A stretch of 10,320 nucleotides of DNA from Dehalococcoidia bacterium (GCA_030638985.1 DAOWDO010000034.1:1-10320); one strand, 5' to 3'; counted from the stretch's first letter, positions 1 to 6,115 are shown. The notes: generated by a model not told the origin, from the sequence alone. Program-made: numbers and translations.

Positions 1-1067
1 CAGTCTTCTTTATGGTAGTGCCCTTTATCGCCCTTGCCCTCTTCATTACCGCCATGGCTGTTCCCGAGAACCGTAACCAGGCTGCCCGCAAGTTGGATTG
101 GCAGGGAACAATGCTCATCTTTATAGGCCTGCTGGGTATAGCCTACGGCTTGATAACTGGCCCGGTTGCCGGTTGGGATAATCTGTTTGTCCTGATTGGC
201 CTGATTGGCGGGCCTATCGTCTTCGCCCTGTTCATCATCACAGAACTGAGGCAGAAAGAGCCCCTGGTGCCCCTGCATATATTTAAAAACCCGCTGGTTG
301 CCGGAGCCAATACGGTTACACTGTTCCTCTATTTTGCCTTAAATGGTGTCATCTTTTTTCTGGTTCTCAACCTGCAACAGGTACAGGGATACTCTCCAAC
401 CGCCGCCGGACTGGCCCTCTTGCCACCCATCGTGCTGATCACAATTTTCGCCGGCCCCGCCGGAGCACTGGCCGACAGGATAGGCCCACGCCGACAAATG
501 ATACTGGGACCGGTCGTTGTCGCTATCGGCATGTCGCTGCTGATTACCGGCGGTACAAATGTCAATTACTTTCTCCATTTTCTCCCCGGGCTGATACTCT
601 TTGGCGCCGGCATGGCCCTTACCATAGCCCCACTGACTAAATCGGCACTACTGGTTGCCCCTCAATACTCCGGTTCAGCCTCCGGAGCCAACAACGCCAT
701 ATCAAGGATTGCGGCGCTTATGGCCATAGCCGTTTTAGGTGTCGTTATCGTCTCAACCTTCACTGTCCGGCTAAACGATACTTTGGCCGCCTCCGCCCTA
801 ACTGTGGAGGAACAGCAGTACATTATCAGCCAGTCAGATAAGCTGGGTGGCATTGTTATCCCGGAGAGCTTTGACGAAAACAGCCGTATTCAGGCACGAG
901 ATGCTATTAACCGTTCTTTTGTCTTCGGCTTTCGCTTGGCGATTGGCCTGAGTGCCGCCCTGGCGCTGGTTGGAGCGGCGGTCTCCTTTTTTACCATTCA
1001 TGGACCACCACCGGGACAGGCCACCGGGAAGACTCCTGCCAGTCACTCTCTGCCGGATGAGGGCTGA
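1..1067 (+). CDS. MFS transporter, DHA2-type drug exporter, C-terminal part
   Basis: This is a major facilitator superfamily efflux protein of the 14-helix DHA2 (EmrB/QacA-like) type, expected to export drugs or metabolites using the proton gradient across the inner membrane. The frame is open to the left edge, so the gene starts outside the window; the ATG at 12 is an internal Met. About 354 residues are visible against roughly 480-510 for the family, so some 130-170 N-terminal residues are missing. The visible part begins at the helix that precedes a VPENR-type loop, and about nine hydrophobic segments can be counted. The loop ALADRIGPRR (about residues 151-160 from the ATG at 12) matches the repeated MFS motif A of the second half. 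The polar tail after the last helix is typical. It converges on the DegV gene 68 bp away. The family is secure; the substrate is not predictable. Confidence 0.9.
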   Translation, partial: VFFMVVPFIALALFITAMAVPENRNQAARKLDWQGTMLIFIGLLGIAYGLITGPVAGWDNLFVLIGLIGGPIVFALFIITELRQKEPLVPLHIFKNPLVAGANTVTLFLYFALNGVIFFLVLNLQQVQGYSPTAAGLALLPPIVLITIFAGPAGALADRIGPRRQMILGPVVVAIGMSLLITGGTNVNYFLHFLPGLILFGAGMALTIAPLTKSALLVAPQYSGSASGANNAISRIAALMAIAVLGVVIVSTFTVRLNDTLAASALTVEEQQYIISQSDKLGGIVIPESFDENSRIQARDAINRSFVFGFRLAIGLSAALALVGAAVSFFTIHGPPPGQATGKTPASHSLPDEG

Positions 1068-1135
1068 ACTCGAGCCCATCCAGATACAATGTCCACGGGA
1101 CTTCCTGGTTTCAGGCCGACAACTTGCAGACTGTC

Positions 1136-2014
1136 CTAGATTTCGCACCAGGCAAAAGTCAAGGTATTAGGGCCGGTTGGAGCGCCGAGAATATCGTTAA
1201 TAATATTTACAAAAGCAATTTCAACGTTTTGGAACTTGCTCTCAATGTCCTCTCTCAATCTCCGGGCCCCTTCGGGATAATCTCCATGAGTGATAACCAC
1301 TCTTATTTTTTTGCCCTGCCTGCTCGGCTTTTCTGTTTCCTTTTCAAATTGCCGAAAAAGAACAGCCGGTATATCTCTGGCTTTGCTCCTTAACCCAACC
1401 GGGGTTATTTTCCCCTTTTTAATGGATAATACCGGGCGTATGCCCAACCTGGTCATACCTCTTACCACGTTGGCTACAAGAGAGGATATGCGCCCACTGG
1501 CCTCCAGCCACTTGATTTCCTCAAACATTACCGAAAGGTGAACCCGTTCAATGAACTCCTGCAGTACTTCCACTACGTCTGCCATCCCCTTTTTGCTCTT
1601 AATCAGGTCGATTGCCTTCAATATCACCAGCGCCTGGCCGCCACTGGCATTCATAGAGTCCAATACACAAATTTTTTCTTTCTTTTCCGGCTCCAGGAGT
1701 TTCTTTGCCAAAACTGCCGAATTGTAGCTTCCGGAGTGCGCCGAAGTAAACGTAATGCAAATTATTTCCTTAAATCTCTGGAGCTGGCTCTCGAATCTAA
1801 GCAGGAAGTCCCTGGGCGACGGCTGGGAAGTCTTGCCGAGGCTCGCAATTCCCATTCTCGTCAGCTCCCTCATTTTTTGAAAGGTATTCTCTCCAGGAAT
1901 TAATTCCAGTCCCGGCCAGTGTAATGCGACGGGCACGATTCCTATCTTGTGTTTCTCAACTATGTCCTGAGGCAAATCAGCAGTCTCTTCGGCGACTATG
2001 CCTATATTCTCCAT
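1136..2014 (-). CDS. DegV family fatty-acid-binding protein (FakB-like)
   Basis: DegV-family proteins bind a single fatty acid; the FakB members present it to the kinase FakA for phosphorylation. I place the start at the ATG at 2014 (292 aa), not the more distal start at 2065, because AGGAGGTGG lies six bases upstream of it. In the N-terminal lobe I see TSQPSP (residues 62-67) and SAHSGSY (91-97), which correspond to the ligand-contacting TSQPS and SxLSGTY signatures. VLDS (117-120) and the second-lobe stretch around SGRISS (173-178) and GIRPVLSI (191-198) are also family hallmarks. Length is normal (about 280-290 aa). The usual opening DSTADLP motif here reads AEETADLP, so the usual Asp-Ser pair is replaced. 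No FakA partner is in the window. The upstream neighbour is divergent and the downstream one convergent, so the gene is probably monocistronic. Family confidence is high; the exact lipid ligand is unknown. Confidence 0.9.
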   Translation of the reverse strand: MENIGIVAEETADLPQDIVEKHKIGIVPVALHWPGLELIPGENTFQKMRELTRMGIASLGKTSQPSPRDFLLRFESQLQRFKEIICITFTSAHSGSYNSAVLAKKLLEPEKKEKICVLDSMNASGGQALVILKAIDLIKSKKGMADVVEVLQEFIERVHLSVMFEEIKWLEASGRISSLVANVVRGMTRLGIRPVLSIKKGKITPVGLRSKARDIPAVLFRQFEKETEKPSRQGKKIRVVITHGDYPEGARRLREDIESKFQNVEIAFVNIINDILGAPTGPNTLTFAWCEI

Positions 2015-2080
2015 AGACCACCTCCTATCCAGAGTGCCAGCATAATGCGGCAATTTACCACACATTCACAGCAAATGCCA

Positions 2081-2089
2081 CCCCCCCCC
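2081..2089. repeat. 9-bp cytosine homopolymer in divergent intergenic region
   Basis: A run of nine C (nine G on the strand transcribed toward degV) lies about 70 bp upstream of the degV start, between two divergent genes. Such tracts are indel-prone and can alter promoter spacing. Nothing else in this 220-bp gap suggests a gene. Confidence 0.6.
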
Positions 2090-2188
2090 ATCCCGCACAA
2101 AAATGATAAAGTTCTCCCGGCAATACGTAGTAGCTCGCTCAGGTCACCAGCAGCCCTCAACCTTGAACAGACAGGAAAAAACTGTTCG

Positions 2189-2197
2189 TGATATAAT
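2189..2197 (+). promoter_or_regulatory. Extended -10 promoter for the methyltransferase gene
   Basis: TGATATAAT is a perfect TATAAT with the extended -10 TG. No good -35 sits at 16-18 bp; a TTGAAC is present 23 bp upstream, which is too far. The predicted transcript start near 2204 falls on a small perfect hairpin (AGCGC-CACA-GCGCT, 2204-2217) and leaves a leader of about 30 nt that contains the ribosome site. Confidence 0.5.
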
Positions 2198-2234
2198 GCC
2201 CCGAGCGCCACAGCGCTAATACAAAGGAGACATA

Positions 2235-2861
2235 GTGGGAAAACAAAATAGAGTCCAGTGGGTGTACGCTTCTCGTGACAGCGGGGAGCTGGAGGAACGC
2301 TATGACCAGTGGGCCAAGGACTACGACAGCGATCTTGAACAGGACTTCGAGTATAGGGCCCCTCGGATGACGGCCGATATCTTCGCCAAATACGTATCTA
2401 AAGAAGCCATCATTCTAGATGCCGGAGCCGGCACCGGTCTGGTGGGTGAGATTCTGGCCAAAATGGGCTACAGCCAACTGATAGCCATGGATATGTCCCA
2501 GGGTATGCTGGACGCAGCACGCAAGAAAAACGTTTACCGGGAACTCCACCGTATGGTGATGGGGGAGCACCTGGATTTTGCTTCGGATTCATTTGATGCC
2601 GCAATAAGCGTTGGTGTTCTCACCCTGGGACACGCGCCGGCCAGTTCTCTCGACGAGTTGGTCCGCATCACCAAACCTGGTGGCTACATCGTCTTTACTC
2701 TGCGCCCCGATGTTTATCAAGGACATGGCTTCAAAGAGAAGCAGGATAAGCTGAAATCTAACAGCAAGTGGAAACTGGTAGAGGTCAGCCAGAAGCTGCA
2801 AGTGCTCCCGAAGGGAGAACCGGACGTATACCACCAGATATGGGTTTATCAGGTTATCTAG
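2235..2861 (+). CDS. SAM-dependent class I methyltransferase, METTL27/WBSCR27-like
   Basis: This is a cytosolic Rossmann-fold methyltransferase that uses S-adenosylmethionine. The start is the GTG at 2235, preceded by AAAGGAGA at a suitable distance. Near the N-terminus ERYDQWAKDYDSDL (about residues 21-34) is the YDxWAxxYDxD signature seen in METTL27/WBSCR27-type proteins. Motif I is LDAGAGTG (61-68), the acidic residue that binds the SAM ribose is D86 in AMDMS, and KPGGYIVFTLR (about 147-157) is the post-motif III strand. The 208-aa length fits a stand-alone small-molecule methyltransferase with no extra substrate domain. The SRD5A-like gene follows 45 bp downstream on the same strand, so the two are probably co-transcribed, which may hint at a lipid or isoprenoid substrate. 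The fold and cofactor are certain; the substrate is unknown for this family. Confidence 0.9.
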   Translation: MGKQNRVQWVYASRDSGELEERYDQWAKDYDSDLEQDFEYRAPRMTADIFAKYVSKEAIILDAGAGTGLVGEILAKMGYSQLIAMDMSQGMLDAARKKNVYRELHRMVMGEHLDFASDSFDAAISVGVLTLGHAPASSLDELVRITKPGGYIVFTLRPDVYQGHGFKEKQDKLKSNSKWKLVEVSQKLQVLPKGEPDVYHQIWVYQVI

Positions 2862-2906
2862 ACAAGCTATAACTGGTGTTCCCAACTGTTTTCAAGCTGG
2901 TTCCTG

Positions 2907-3665
2907 ATGAATGAAAGAGCATTTTACGATATTCTGATTATAGCCTGGTTCGCAATTGCGGCGGCCACCTTTGTAACCCTTCTCCGCATTCCCGCCCCCT
3001 ATGGCCGCCATTCCCGCAGCGGCTGGGGGCCCACAATCAGCGAGAAACTGGGCAGGGTGGTCATGGAGGGCACAGCCCTGCTCATGTTTGTAGCCTTTTT
3101 CATGCTTGGCAGTACCACCACAATACCCGCCCTTGTCTTGCTGGGTTTATGGTGCCTGCACTACATAGACCGCACTTTCATCTACCCCTTCAACCTCCGC
3201 ATCACATCAAATCGGATGCCAATCATCGTGATGAGTGCCGGCCTTTTATTCAACGCCGTAAACGGGTACCTTAACAGCCGATATATCTTCACCTTCTCTA
3301 ATGGATACACCAACGAATGGCTGGTAGACTATCGGTTTATTATCGGGCTGAGCCTATTTCTTGCCGGTTTTATCATCAACCGGAGCGCAGACCGCACACT
3401 TCACAATCTGCGCCACCACGGAGAGCCCGGTTACAAAATCCCACACCAGGGTTTCTATCGATGGATATCATCACCCAATTACTTCGGCGAGATCATCACC
3501 TGGATTGGATGGGCGGTGGCGACATGGTCATTGGCTGGCCTGGCATTTGCGGTATGGACGGTGGCAAACCTGGCACCTAGGGCTCGAGCTCACCACACCT
3601 GGTACCGGGAACGTTTCCCGGACTACCCACCAAGACGCAGGGCCCTGGTGCCCTGGATATGGTAG
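2907..3665 (+). CDS. SRD5A-family reductase (3-oxo-5-alpha-steroid 4-dehydrogenase-like)
   Basis: This is a multipass membrane protein of the steroid 5-alpha-reductase family, which uses NADPH to reduce a C=C bond conjugated to a ketone. At 252 aa it is the same length as human SRD5A2 (254 aa) and aligns along its whole length from memory of that protein. The catalytic pair E57/Y91 corresponds to E54 and Y86 (in CLHYIDRTF). NADPH-contacting positions correspond to N158, D162, R169, N191, E195, H229 and Y233. The C-terminus (ATWSLAGLAFA; RRRALVPW) is very close to the eukaryotic pattern. About six or seven hydrophobic segments are visible. The start ATG at 2907 has no strong Shine-Dalgarno, consistent with translation following the methyltransferase gene 45 bp upstream. 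The native substrate could be a steroid, another enone lipid or a polyprenoid; sequence alone does not decide. Confidence 0.88.
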   Translation: MNERAFYDILIIAWFAIAAATFVTLLRIPAPYGRHSRSGWGPTISEKLGRVVMEGTALLMFVAFFMLGSTTTIPALVLLGLWCLHYIDRTFIYPFNLRITSNRMPIIVMSAGLLFNAVNGYLNSRYIFTFSNGYTNEWLVDYRFIIGLSLFLAGFIINRSADRTLHNLRHHGEPGYKIPHQGFYRWISSPNYFGEIITWIGWAVATWSLAGLAFAVWTVANLAPRARAHHTWYRERFPDYPPRRRALVPWIW

Positions 3666-3707
3666 CCGAAATAGCCCCAGGCACCACCAACAACCCCGTT
3701 AAGGATA

Positions 3708-3732
3708 CTCTCACCGGCAACGATGGTGAGAG
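3708..3732. terminator. Inverted repeat between convergent genes, possible bidirectional terminator
   Basis: A perfect 8-bp stem (CTCTCACC / GGTGAGAG) with a 9-nt loop lies in the 103-bp gap between the SRD5A-like gene and the rhodanese gene, which converge. Neither strand has a T-run after it, so intrinsic termination would be weak. Position suggests a shared 3'-end structure. Confidence 0.4.
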
Positions 3733-3768
3733 AACTGCACTCCCTGTGCCGGGGCAGTAACCGGTTCA

Positions 3769-4209
3769 TTATTGCTGCTCTTGTATAACCGGGTAGCCCT
3801 GCTGCTGCCATGCGATCAGGCCACCGGCAAGGTTCCAGACATTGGTGTGGCCCAGCTCGACCAGCGCGGTGGCAATAAGGCTACTGTTCATGCCAATCTG
3901 ACAATAGACGACTATCTTTGCTGACTCATCCTGCGGCAGCTGGTCCAGGCTCTGCCCGAATTCCGAGGCGGGAATATGCAGGTCGGTGCCCTGGATTTCC
4001 ACCGAGTAGGCGGGGTCAGTATTTATCATCAGGAAATCCTTGTCCTCAAGCATGGAACTGAGCTGTGCCGGAGAGACATTCCGATAGGAGCCACCGTCGA
4101 CGGTTACTTCCGTGCCTGTCACTCCGCCGTTGGAGGCCCCACCGCCACAGGCAATCAGTGAAGCCACGGCCATCACCAGCATACCTAACACGAGCATTAA
4201 CCGTTTCAT
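3769..4209 (-). CDS. Rhodanese-domain lipoprotein
   Basis: This is a secreted, lipid-anchored single-domain rhodanese, expected to carry sulfane sulfur on a cysteine. The start at 4209 is supported by AAGGAG about seven bases upstream. The N-terminus has two basic residues, a hydrophobic stretch and the lipobox LIAC, with acylated C21 followed by a Gly/Ser-rich linker (about 22-40). The rhodanese fold runs from about residue 44 to the end: NVSPAQL, then the active-site strand VVYC with catalytic C103 in loop CQIGMNS, then WNLAGGLIAWQQQGYPV, the family's closing motif. The 146-aa length equals one domain plus signal peptide. It is the gene after the YeeE-type transporter on the same strand (76 bp), an association seen elsewhere for sulfur or thiosulfate uptake. 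I infer that it delivers persulfide or thiosulfate sulfur to the transporter at the outer face of the membrane. Confidence 0.9.
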   Translation of the reverse strand: MKRLMLVLGMLVMAVASLIACGGGASNGGVTGTEVTVDGGSYRNVSPAQLSSMLEDKDFLMINTDPAYSVEIQGTDLHIPASEFGQSLDQLPQDESAKIVVYCQIGMNSSLIATALVELGHTNVWNLAGGLIAWQQQGYPVIQEQQ

Positions 4210-4225
4210 TCCCCACTCCTTGTAG

Positions 4226-4243
4226 TAAATATATATATATTTA
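4226..4243. repeat. 18-bp AT palindrome ahead of the rhodanese gene
   Basis: A perfect 18-bp palindrome of A and T only (TAAATATATATATATTTA) lies just upstream of the rhodanese ribosome site, in the gap after the transporter gene. It could be an AT-rich promoter core, an operator or an mRNA hairpin that tunes translation. It is very different in composition from its surroundings. Confidence 0.55.
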
Positions 4244-4285
4244 TGATACTACTCGACTGCTAATTACACAAGGCGGGCAGAGGAA

Positions 4286-4594
4286 TCACCCAATCCTTTT
4301 AATGGCCTGCAGGCCGAGGAAGGCACCGAGGGCTATCGCCCCACCGAAAACAAAGCCATTCAAGCCCAGAGAAGGCACTGCCGAGAAAAAGCCGCCGATA
4401 GTACAACCCCCAGCCAGCCCGGCGCCATAGCCCATCAACACACCGCCCAGAAGAATCTGGAAGTAGCGGCGCCTTTGCCTCACCAGCCTTATCTTGAATT
4501 CGCCGGAGAGCAGCGCCGCAATCAAAGCACCCATGATAATGCCACCATTTATCATAAGCCCCCAGGTCAACTGACCCGGCGAACTGGCCACCAC
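4286..4594 (-). CDS. YeeE/YedE transporter, C-terminal part (same frame, after in-frame TGA)
   Basis: These 102 codons follow directly, in the same frame, on the TGA that ends the 4595-5563 frame. They encode the final third of a YeeE/YedE (TsuA-type) sulfur transporter: hydrophobic GLMINGGIIMGALIAALLS, then the GEFKIR motif that follows this helix in the family, then GGVLMGYGAGLAGGCTIGG with the second pore cysteine (C64 here, about 387 in the joined protein), then a last helix. The nominal GTG start at 4594 abuts the stop and has no Shine-Dalgarno in front of it, so independent initiation looks unlikely. The break is in the loop before the last helices, not at the midpoint between the two halves where natural two-gene YeeE/YedE systems are divided. 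I therefore read it as part of one 425-codon gene, translated by readthrough or selenocysteine insertion, or else broken. The frame ends in a second TGA. Confidence 0.75.
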   Translation of the reverse strand: MVASSPGQLTWGLMINGGIIMGALIAALLSGEFKIRLVRQRRRYFQILLGGVLMGYGAGLAGGCTIGGFFSAVPSLGLNGFVFGGAIALGAFLGLQAIKRIG

Positions 4595-4597
4595 TCA
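4562..4597 (-). promoter_or_regulatory. In-frame TGA with SECIS-like stem-loop (candidate selenocysteine site)
   Basis: TGA at 4595-4597 interrupts the transporter frame (codon 323). Starting 15 nt after it, CCGGGUC (4579-4573) pairs with GACCUGG (4568-4562): seven pairs, one of them G-U, closing the tetraloop AGUU. The UGA-to-loop distance is 22 nt. As I recall the published bacterial SECIS model, it asks for a short stem, a small loop with G in one of the first two positions, and a UGA-to-loop distance of roughly 16-37 nt; all are met here. The G-U in the loop resembles the SelB contact in E. coli fdhF. Stems of this size also arise by chance in GC-rich DNA, so this is a candidate only. Confidence 0.45.
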
Positions 4598-5563
4598 GGT
4601 GCCGGGGACAGCCATCACCTCCACCGGCAGCCCCAGAAAATTAAGTGCCTCGCTAGACCAGCGAGAGACCTCGCCGGTAATCCCCCAGGGCCGATCAACA
4701 GCCAAATACTCAAAGATGTTTATCACTCCCAGGATGACACCGCCAAGAGCGACCGGCCAGAAGGAAACAAAGATAGCCCGCAGCCCTTTGGTCAACCTGG
4801 CCCCCCGCCCAATCGTTTCGGGCGGGATGTCATCCCGGCCGGTGGTAATCTTGCTGCGAGGTCGTCTCAGGTGCACCAACAGGTAAGCCAGCCCCAAAAC
4901 GGCCAGAGTGAGCAGAACAGCTCCCGGCCAGCCCAGAGACTGTGGCAGCCAGACCCGTGGCAGTTGCGATATATAGTTGGGCCACCACCAGCCCCAGCTA
5001 TGCAACAGGAAGCCCATGCCAATCACTATGCCCAGCAGGGTAACCAGTGCGGAGACCGCCCCTTCACCAATGCGGTACAGCGTACCCACCATACAGTTAC
5101 CGGCAAGCACCATACCCAGGCCAAACATCACGCCCGCCAGGACAAGGTGCCAGCCAAAGGGAGAAGCGTGAGCGTTTACCGGTATTTCTCCGGTGCTAGG
5201 GTCAGGCACCATCTGGTACATGACCAGGGCAAAACCAATGGTGGCTATGGCCATACCCGCCAGGATGGCTTTTAATATCTGCCCGTGCCGGAAGAGATAA
5301 AAATTACTGAAGCCAGAGACAAAACAGAGCTGGCTGCGCTGTAATGCAAAGCCGAAGGCCAGGCCAAATATCCAGAATATGGCCAGCCGGGGGAGGCCGG
5401 GGTTAAGGGCTACAAAAACAAGAGCGGCTGCCACCAGCACCAGCAAACCCAGCCAAATACGCCAATCCCGCCACCGGCCGGGTTTGCTGCCCGATATCTC
5501 AGATAGTGCCATCTTGCCCGCCATGGATGATACCGCATCAAGTTTACCATGAGTTTGACTCAC
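4595..5563 (-). CDS. YeeE/YedE-family sulfur (or selenium) transporter, N-terminal part
   Basis: This is an inner-membrane protein of the YeeE/YedE (COG2391-type, TsuA) family, which moves thiosulfate or related sulfur species through a pore lined by cysteines. These 322 codons hold a basic N-terminal cytoplasmic segment and about seven hydrophobic helices. QRSQLCF (C80) and GMVLAGNCMVGTLYRIGEG (C157) are the two N-terminal family cysteine motifs, and RPWGITGEVSRW (291-302) is typical of the longer subfamily. The frame then hits TGA after AVPGT, while the conserved end of the family continues in the same frame. The start is uncertain: the GTG at 5563 has no ribosome site, and the Met at residue 14 or 18 is equally possible. 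A rhodanese lipoprotein is encoded downstream. Family members also occur as putative selenium transporters. Joined length would be 425 aa. Confidence 0.85.
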   Translation of the reverse strand: MSQTHGKLDAVSSMAGKMALSEISGSKPGRWRDWRIWLGLLVLVAAALVFVALNPGLPRLAIFWIFGLAFGFALQRSQLCFVSGFSNFYLFRHGQILKAILAGMAIATIGFALVMYQMVPDPSTGEIPVNAHASPFGWHLVLAGVMFGLGMVLAGNCMVGTLYRIGEGAVSALVTLLGIVIGMGFLLHSWGWWWPNYISQLPRVWLPQSLGWPGAVLLTLAVLGLAYLLVHLRRPRSKITTGRDDIPPETIGRGARLTKGLRAIFVSFWPVALGGVILGVINIFEYLAVDRPWGITGEVSRWSSEALNFLGLPVEVMAVPGT

Positions 5564-5689
5564 AGCAAAACGGGAGTTGCTTGCTTACCTCTCCGGGCAG
5601 GCCCCTTAATCTTCGGCAAAGTCAATCACTACGGGCAGCCAAAGATGGCGTCAGCCAGGCGATATCTAGGGTATTAAAACGCAGATTTA

Positions 5690-5758
5690 GCTGCTATAAT
5701 CTCCCCGGATGTGATTTAGGTCATAGGAGCTTTCTCTGCCACAGACTATTATAGCAGC
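5690..5758. repeat. 11-bp inverted repeat bearing two opposed extended -10 boxes
   Basis: GCTGCTATAAT (5690-5700) recurs as its exact inverse ATTATAGCAGC (5748-5758), 47 bp apart. Each arm contains TGCTATAAT, an extended -10 with perfect hexamer, one pointing right toward the 77-aa gene and one pointing left toward yeeE. Predicted starts near 5707 and 5741 would give face-to-face overlapping transcripts. Confidence 0.55.
5692..5700 (+). promoter_or_regulatory. Extended -10 promoter for the 77-aa zinc-ribbon gene
   Basis: TGCTATAAT is a perfect extended -10; the -35 is poor (TATTAA at about 17 bp). The predicted leader is about 78 nt. A near-palindrome TGTGA-N6-TCATA (5710-5725), one base from the CRP/FNR-type TGTGA-N6-TCACA, sits just downstream of the predicted start and could be a repressor-position operator; that part is weak. 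Confidence 0.45.
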
Positions 5759-5784
5759 AGGAATTAGAGTAACCAGGTGATACA

Positions 5785-6018
5785 ATGAACAGCCAATGCC
5801 CGGGACAGGATAGCAGAAACCTGCGCGCGGCGCTGTATAAATGCCCCAATTGCGGTGCCATGGTCGAGATCTTCTCCGACGAACTCAAGTTCAGATGCCG
5901 CAAGTGCGGCCAATATGTCTACCGAGAGAAAACCCCGTCATGTATCGAGTGGTGCGCTTCCGCCCGCCAGTGTATTGGTGAAGAGAGATGGCGGCAGCTG
6001 ACCGGTGGTACTCAGTAG
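5785..6018 (+). CDS. Small cysteine-rich zinc-ribbon protein, function unknown
   Basis: This 77-aa soluble protein has a rubredoxin-like zinc ribbon: C20-x2-C23 in YKCPNCGAMVEIFSDE and C38-x2-C41 in FRCRKCGQYVYRE. After it comes a second cysteine cluster, PSCIEWCASARQC (C53-x3-C57-x5-C63), plus an isolated C5. The first four Cys should bind one zinc (or iron); the C-terminal cluster could bind a second metal or act in redox. The start at 5785 has AGGTGAT a few bases upstream. The layout, with the FSDE turn and the PSCIxWC tail, looks like a conserved small protein of anaerobes, but I cannot give it a function. A flavoredoxin-type gene follows on the same strand 134 bp later with its own promoter, so a redox role is possible but only inferred. 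Confidence 0.8.
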   Translation: MNSQCPGQDSRNLRAALYKCPNCGAMVEIFSDELKFRCRKCGQYVYREKTPSCIEWCASARQCIGEERWRQLTGGTQ

Positions 6019-6086
6019 CTTTAAGTCCAGACTGCTGGCCCCAGATAGCGCTACATTTACACCGGGATGGCTCTCCATGGCTTTCG

Positions 6087-6115
6087 TTGCAGTTCCATCC
6101 TAAAAGACATATAAT
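6087..6115 (+). promoter_or_regulatory. Sigma-70-type promoter for the flavin reductase gene
   Basis: TTGCAG (6087-6092), a 17-bp spacer and TATAAT (6110-6115) form a good promoter. Transcription should start near 6122, leaving a leader of about 30 nt that carries AGGAGG six bases before the GTG at 6153. It overrides the longer in-frame start at 5988, which lies inside the previous gene. Confidence 0.6.

Noticed and set aside
834..1148. 104-codon minus-strand ORF overlapping the MFS and degV ends
   Set aside because: Low-complexity translation inside the MFS gene on the other strand; no ribosome site or family features.
4595..4597. TGA read as tryptophan under an alternative genetic code
   Set aside because: TGA serves as the natural stop of the MFS gene, the 79-aa zinc-ribbon gene and the end of the transporter itself, and TGG is used for Trp throughout.
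4475..5275. 266-codon plus-strand ORF
   Set aside because: It lies antisense to the YeeE gene and its translation is rich in Gln, Pro, Arg and His, as expected of a shadow of a GC-rich membrane-protein gene.
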